From the NCBI RefSeq assembly GCF_021654775.1, contig NZ_AP025343.1, forward strand, positions 7,100,001-7,155,000: a stretch of DNA of 55,000 nucleotides, written 5' to 3'. The DNA is from Paenibacillus azoreducens (GTDB taxonomy: Bacteria > Bacillota > Bacilli > Paenibacillales > Paenibacillaceae). This document shows, piece by piece, positions 48,400 through 55,000 of the stretch. The position numbers and the translations under genes are program-made. Every line of letters begins with the position of its first letter. The first letter of the stretch is position 1. The notes beneath the pieces were generated by a model. It had not been told where the DNA came from. It saw only the letters and a list, made by a program, of their open reading frames with translations, and did no database searches.

Positions 48400-49281
48400 T
48401 TACCAGCCGCGATCGGACATACGCTCAGCTGCACTCAGCTTCGAAATCTCGATGCCTTTCATCGGCGTGCCAAGGTTTTTCGAAACTTCGGCAATTAGTT
48501 TGTAATCTTCATAGTGGGTTGTTGCTTCCACGATCGCGCGGGCAAACTTCTCCGGATTGTCCGATTTGAAAATACCGGAGCCGACAAATACGCCATCAGC
48601 GCCCAAATGCATCATCAAAGCCGCGTCAGCCGGCGTAGCAACGCCACCTGCAGCGAAGTTTACAACAGGCAGCTTACCGTTTTTATGCACATCGATAAGG
48701 AGGTCATAAGACACGCCCAGATTTTTCGCTTCAGCATAAAGCTCGTCCTTGGACATGCTTTGCACCTTGCGGATCTGGCTGTTGATTAAGCGCATATGAC
48801 GAACAGCTTCTACGATATTGCCGGTTCCGGGTTCACCCTTAGTGCGGATCATTGACGCGCCTTCGCTAATACGGCGCAATGCTTCTCCCAAATCTTTGGC
48901 TCCGCAAACAAATGGAACGGTGAAGTCCCATTTATCGATATGGAACACTTCATCTGCAGGTGTCAGAACTTCGCTTTCATCAAGATAATCAACGCCCAGG
49001 GATTCCAGAACCTTAGCTTCTACAAAATGGCCGATACGGGCTTTGGCCATGACCGGAATCGATACCACTTTCATGACTTCTTCGACGATCGTTGGATCAG
49101 CCATACGGGCTACGCCGCCTGCCGCACGAATATCGGATGGTACGCGTTCCAAAGCCATAACGGCAGTAGCGCCTGCCGCCTCAGCGATTTTGGCCTGCTC
49201 GGCATTCATGACGTCCATGATGACGCCGCCTTTTTGCATTTCTGCCATGCCTCTTTTTACTCTTGATGTCCCTGTTTCCAT
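48400..49281 (-). CDS. pdxS: Pyridoxal 5'-phosphate synthase subunit PdxS
   Basis: 293 residues (B. subtilis 294). The (beta/alpha)8 enzyme has [20 protein letters not shown] at its start, the Schiff-base Lys in [10 protein letters not shown] (Lys ~81), the second Lys in [12 protein letters not shown] and [11 protein letters not shown]. It builds PLP from ribose 5-phosphate, glyceraldehyde 3-phosphate and ammonia. The start is the ATG seven bases after AGGAGG. First gene of pdxST. Confidence 0.97.
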   Translation of the reverse strand: METGTSRVKRGMAEMQKGGVIMDVMNAEQAKIAEAAGATAVMALERVPSDIRAAGGVARMADPTIVEEVMKVVSIPVMAKARIGHFVEAKVLESLGVDYLDESEVLTPADEVFHIDKWDFTVPFVCGAKDLGEALRRISEGASMIRTKGEPGTGNIVEAVRHMRLINSQIRKVQSMSKDELYAEAKNLGVSYDLLIDVHKNGKLPVVNFAAGGVATPADAALMMHLGADGVFVGSGIFKSDNPEKFARAIVEATTHYEDYKLIAEVSKNLGTPMKGIEISKLSAAERMSDRGW

Positions 49282-49363
49282 GTCCATGCCTCCTGAATTA
49301 TATATCATGTCATCTGCTTTCCCGCGCAATTAACAGCAGAAAATACAGCTGCATTACCATGAC

Positions 49364-50758
49364 TTAAAAGAGATTTTTAATACTGTCAAACAAATCGGCG
49401 AACATCTCTTTGATTGCCCGGAAGAACAAACGGATCCAGCTTCCTTTTTCCACTTCCTCAGAAGTGACCAAGTTTACGGTTTTGGTTTGCTGTTGATCCA
49501 TGCCTTCCGCTTTATACGTATAAGTTATCGTACCGACTTTGGTTCCCTTATTGATCGGTGCCACTAGCTTGTCCTCAGGTTCGAGCTGCGTTTTGAACTG
49601 AACGCCCTTGACTTCGCCGCCTTTTGGCACGATAAAGCTGACGTCACTGTCGGTTACGACACCAACGCTGGTTTCCACACCTTTTTTGACTGGAACAGTA
49701 TCAAGACCTTTGACTTTGGACTTGCCTGCAACGACCTGCTTGATTTCAAAATGGTCAAAACCGAAATCAAGCAGTTTTCTCGTCTCCGTAAAACGATGGG
49801 CTTCTGAATCAGTCCCCATTACGACGCTAATTAGGCGCATGCCGTCGCGCACAGCGGTACCTGTGAAGCAATTGCCCGCATTTTGCGTATGTCCCGTTTT
49901 GAGGCCGTCCAGCCCTTTATATGCATAAGCTTTGAAGTTCGGGATATTCTTATTCGCTTCAAGCATCCAGTTGTAGTTTATGATCGGAGTTTTGTCGCGT
50001 TCCCGGAATTTATACGATTGAATGGAAGTGAATTTTGCAAAGTCCGGATGGTCAAGCACGATTCGTCTGCCCAAAATAGCCGCATCCATCGCCGACATGA
50101 CATCTTCCTTGTCGGTATCCGGCTGGTATTTAGCAGGCATGTCCTTTTTGTCAAGGCCGGTGGCATTAATGAAATGGGCGGTCTTCATGCCCATCTGCTT
50201 AGCGGTTTCATTCATTAGCTTCACAAATTCCTGCTCGGAACCCGCCACGCGTTCAGCAAGGGCAATCGATGCGTCATTCGCCGAGCCTACGGCCATTGCT
50301 ATGTAAAGTTCCTCAACCGTATGCACGTCTCCTTGAGCCAGAAAAATACGCGATCCAATCGTTTTAGCCGCATTTTCGCCAACGGTTACTTTGTCGGTCC
50401 ATTTCAGCTTTCCTTGTTTTACCTGTTCCGCGACGATGTATTCCGTCATCATTTTGGTCATGCTCGCCGGAGGTAATGGTTGATCGGCATTCACGGACAA
50501 CAGCACCTGTCCTGTGGTCGGTTCAATCAAAACAGCCGATAATACGTTAAGATCCGGTTTTTGGATACTGCCCGCAACCGGAGCCTGGCTGGTTTTCGTT
50601 GTGGTTGTCGCTTGTTTATTTGTCTTCTCGGCAAATACCATGGTGGCAGGCAAAGCCGATAAACAAAGCATATTCAAAAGCATCAACGACGCTACGCTTT
50701 TTTTAATGAGATGACGTTTCTGCCTTTTACGGCTCGTTGGTTTCCATTTGTTACTCAA
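49364..50758 (-). CDS. dacA: D-alanyl-D-alanine carboxypeptidase (penicillin-binding protein 5 type)
   Basis: 464 residues. N-terminal basic segment and signal peptide (~20-44), then SxxK (PPASMTKM), SxN (GSANDAS) and KTG (LKTGHTQ) of the S11 family, a beta-rich C-terminal domain and an amphipathic tail (IRLFFRAIKEMFADLFDSIKNLF) that anchors it to the membrane. It trims the terminal D-Ala of peptidoglycan. TTG start. Between guaB and pdxS as in B. subtilis. Confidence 0.96.
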   Translation of the reverse strand: MSNKWKPTSRKRQKRHLIKKSVASLMLLNMLCLSALPATMVFAEKTNKQATTTTKTSQAPVAGSIQKPDLNVLSAVLIEPTTGQVLLSVNADQPLPPASMTKMMTEYIVAEQVKQGKLKWTDKVTVGENAAKTIGSRIFLAQGDVHTVEELYIAMAVGSANDASIALAERVAGSEQEFVKLMNETAKQMGMKTAHFINATGLDKKDMPAKYQPDTDKEDVMSAMDAAILGRRIVLDHPDFAKFTSIQSYKFRERDKTPIINYNWMLEANKNIPNFKAYAYKGLDGLKTGHTQNAGNCFTGTAVRDGMRLISVVMGTDSEAHRFTETRKLLDFGFDHFEIKQVVAGKSKVKGLDTVPVKKGVETSVGVVTDSDVSFIVPKGGEVKGVQFKTQLEPEDKLVAPINKGTKVGTITYTYKAEGMDQQQTKTVNLVTSEEVEKGSWIRLFFRAIKEMFADLFDSIKNLF

Positions 50759-50826
50759 AGTATGTTAACTCCCCTCTTGCCCACTAAAATCCCTACTTGT
50801 TCATTTTATTCTATCACAGGGAAATA

Positions 50827-50872
50827 ATCAAAAAAAGACAGACAGGCCGAATTTCGGCCTGTCTTCAACTTA
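50827..50872 (-). terminator. Terminator after guaB
   Basis: Minus strand AGACAGGCCGAA-a-TTCGGCCTGTCT followed by seven T. Confidence 0.9.
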
Positions 50873-50905
50873 AAGATATTGGTTTGAATGCAAATATCTT
50901 CAGAA

Positions 50906-52378
<1,473 letters not shown>

Positions 52379-52570
52379 TCATTTGTCATGTATTGTATTC
52401 ATCAAAACCCTTATACTACAAGGCTTGAAAATCATTTTCTGAAAATATATTATTGCCATCTTAGCAAAGCACCCTGAAGCTGTCAAGGAATTGAGCATGG
52501 TAAAAGAAACAGAAAATGACTTGTCTAATACATGAAAATACATGTCCACTGACAAAAGACAAAGCCATAA

Positions 52571-52705
52571 AATAACCCCACAAAGAGTATCGGAAAGAAG
52601 TAAGGGCGCCTCTCAAAGAGGGCGCTTTTGCGAAGCAAAAGTACTGAGTGGAACCTATGCTTCGATGCTATTTCAAATACTTTGCGGCGACCCCAAAAAA
52701 CTTAT
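52571..52705 (-). repeat. Family A intergenic palindrome, long form, copy A7
   Basis: Core 52576-52689 (114 bp): CCCCACAAAG ... ACTTTGCGGCG with the insert (GCGCCTCTC/GAGGGCGC and CTTTTGC/GCAAAAG) and the flank CCCCAAAAAACTTATAAAAT. It is upstream of guaB, directly followed by B6. Confidence 0.92.
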
Positions 52706-52720
52706 AAAATCCATAGTCGT

Positions 52721-52790
52721 AAGAAAAACGTCTTTCGACGTACTTTTCACAGAAGACAGACTGCATTTTGCGGTAGTTTTTCTTGCGATA
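52721..52790 (+). repeat. Family B structured repeat, copy B6
   Basis: Core 52721-52784 (64 bp): AAGAAAAACGTCTTTCGACGT ... CTGC-atttt-GCGG ... GTTTTTCTT. Full-length. It lies 16 bp from A7, the closest A-B pairing in the window. Confidence 0.88.
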
Positions 52791-52831
52791 TAAGGATGCG
52801 AGATCTTCGGAGTTTATACTTTCTTATATCT

Positions 52832-52862
52832 TAAAAAAGACATCCCTTGGTGGGATGTCCAA
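52832..52862 (-). terminator. Intrinsic terminator upstream of guaB
   Basis: Minus strand GACATCCC-accaa-GGGATGTC followed by six T. No gene ends just before it on this strand, so it may be a second terminator for the rRNA operon or end an unrecognised transcript from 52860-53330. Confidence 0.75.
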
Positions 52863-52934
52863 TTTTCGTAAACTTCATACATTGTAATTATTTCTGCCCT
52901 GCTGCGGTTGTTCGGATTCATAGCGCCACGATGG

Positions 52935-53190
52935 CTAACGAAACAGGAGCTGCCTTGGCCGTATTCGCGCTCAAATCAGCTGCCGCCACCACAACGGCAC
53001 AACGGCTAACGGAACTCACAATCGTTATTTAAGCAAAATAAAGCCTCCGAAAATTTTAACGAAACTGGGTATCACTATTGCTCAAAATAAACGGTCAAAA
53101 GCACACATTTAGCCCAATTAACGATCTGTAGTTTCGTTAGATTTGATTTAGCTACGTTTTTGGGGCAATAGCGTGGCTCAGTTTCGTTAG
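52935..53190. repeat. Five CTAACGAAACTG motifs downstream of the rRNA operon
   Basis: 12-bp motif at 52935 (CTAACGAAACAG), 53006 (CTAACGGAACTC) and 53056 (TTAACGAAACTG) in plus orientation and at 53129 (TAGTTTCGTTAG) and 53179 (CAGTTTCGTTAG) in minus. Start-to-start distances are 71, 50, 73 and 50. The 52863-53333 stretch holds no gene otherwise. Confidence 0.6.
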
Positions 53191-53333
53191 AAGTAACCAA
53201 GCGATGTTTTCGTCATGATCATACTTATACGTTGGTAGCATTTTGACATGTACTCTACTTAATTTAATAACAGTCCTATTAGGACAATTATTAGATAATT
53301 CAACACAAATCAGGTGCACTCCACCACAACACA

Positions 53334-53366
53334 AAAAAACCACCGTCGATTATACATCAACAGTGG
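53334..53366 (-). terminator. Terminator of the rRNA operon
   Basis: Minus strand ACCAC-tgttgatg ... cgacg-GTGGT followed by seven T, immediately after the 5S gene. Confidence 0.85.
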
Positions 53367-53372
53367 TCCTTC

Positions 53373-53488
53373 GCTTGGCAACGTCCTACTCTCCCAGGAC
53401 CCTTCGGTCCAAGTACCATCGGCGCTGGAGGGCTTAACGGTCGTGTTCGGGATGGGTACGCGTGGAACCCCTCCGCCATCGCCACCAA
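53373..53488 (-). rRNA. rrf: 5S ribosomal RNA
   Basis: Minus strand: TTTGGTGGCGATGGCGGAGG start, ATCCCGAACACG, CCTCCAGCGCCGATGGTACT, and GGGAGAGTAGGACGTTGCCAAGC at the 3' end. ~116 nt, at the end of a 23S-5S operon. Confidence 0.97.
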
Positions 53489-53575
53489 ACGATTCAAGTG
53501 ATTTGATCACCTGAAAACTAGATACGAAACGTTTTGCGTTTTAAATATTCTCCGTAGCATTTCCCGGTTTTAAAT

Positions 53576-53642
53576 CCCGGGGCCCCCGAAAAGTAATCGG
53601 AATCATCCGCGAAGCATACGCTTCACTTTTTGGGGTATTTTT
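53576..53642 (+). repeat. Family A intergenic palindrome, short form, copy A8, inside the 23S-5S spacer
   Basis: Core 53584-53635, 52 bp. Outer arms CCCCGAAAAGT and ACTTTTTGGGG: compared with the usual CAAAGT/ACTTTG the sixth pair is A-T instead of C-G. The inner stem GAAGC-atac-GCTTC is perfect. It is transcribed as part of pre-rRNA just after the 23S 3' end. Confidence 0.92.
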
Positions 53643-53644
53643 AG

Positions 53645-55000
<1,356 letters not shown>

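Overview
The window is a 55 kb piece of a low-to-mid GC, endospore-forming, flagellated Firmicute. Spo0F, BofA, SspP, a YwhD-family protein, a large (Bacillus-type) SRP RNA and two c-di-AMP riboswitches on NlpC/P60 hydrolases all point to Bacillales. Gene content and order look most like Paenibacillus or a close relative; this is inferred from recognised families, not from a database search. Both edges are ribosomal RNA: the 5' end of a 16S gene at the left edge (minus strand), and the 3' part of a 23S gene plus a 5S gene at the right edge (minus strand). As in Bacillus subtilis near oriC, the rRNA operons bracket guaB-dacA-pdxS-pdxT-serS-tRNA-Ser on one side and SRP RNA-dnaX-ebfC-recR-yaaL-bofA on the other. 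If that synteny holds, oriC lies to the right of the window and most housekeeping genes run away from it on the minus strand.

Layout. 0-4.5 kb: 16S start, bofA, yaaL, recR, ebfC, dnaX, SRP RNA. 4.5-6.1 kb: an AraC-type regulator coupled to a membrane protein. 6.3-25.8 kb: rpmE, a radical SAM gene, rho, murA, fbaA, spo0F, pyrG, rpoE, a two-component system with a PepSY protein, argS, a DUF1934 gene, speB and speE, all on the minus strand. A subtilisin-like protease and a GNAT gene on the plus strand interrupt this block. It corresponds to a block that lies far from dnaX in B. subtilis. 26.4-39.6 kb: mostly plus strand, with a class A PBP (pbpG-like), an exo/endonuclease-phosphatase family protein, an M1 peptidase with a membrane partner, two tandem NlpC/P60 hydrolases each behind a c-di-AMP riboswitch, a GNAT gene, a membrane cytochrome c and motAB. 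39.7-46.2 kb: a 23S pseudouridine synthase, a large PAS histidine kinase, tadA preceded by a DnaA-box cluster, a lipoprotein, and a three-gene small-protein operon ending in sspP. 46-55 kb: tRNA-Ser, serS, pdxTS, dacA, guaB, rRNA.

Themes. The window joins translation and replication housekeeping, peptidoglycan work (murA, pbpG, dacA, NlpC/P60) and sporulation (spo0F with a near-perfect sigma-H promoter, a sporulation-type kinase, bofA, sspP). The least explained feature is a set of short intergenic repeats in three families. Family A is a palindrome of exactly 52 bp, with 114-116 bp long forms carrying two extra hairpins; one copy lies inside the 23S-5S spacer. Family B is a 63-64 bp junction-like element. 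Family C is a MITE-like inverted repeat flanked by TA. Families A and B show paired (compensatory) base changes between copies, so their folded structure appears to be maintained. A cluster of DnaA boxes before tadA and an unexplained stem-loop upstream of serS are the other main candidates for new biology.
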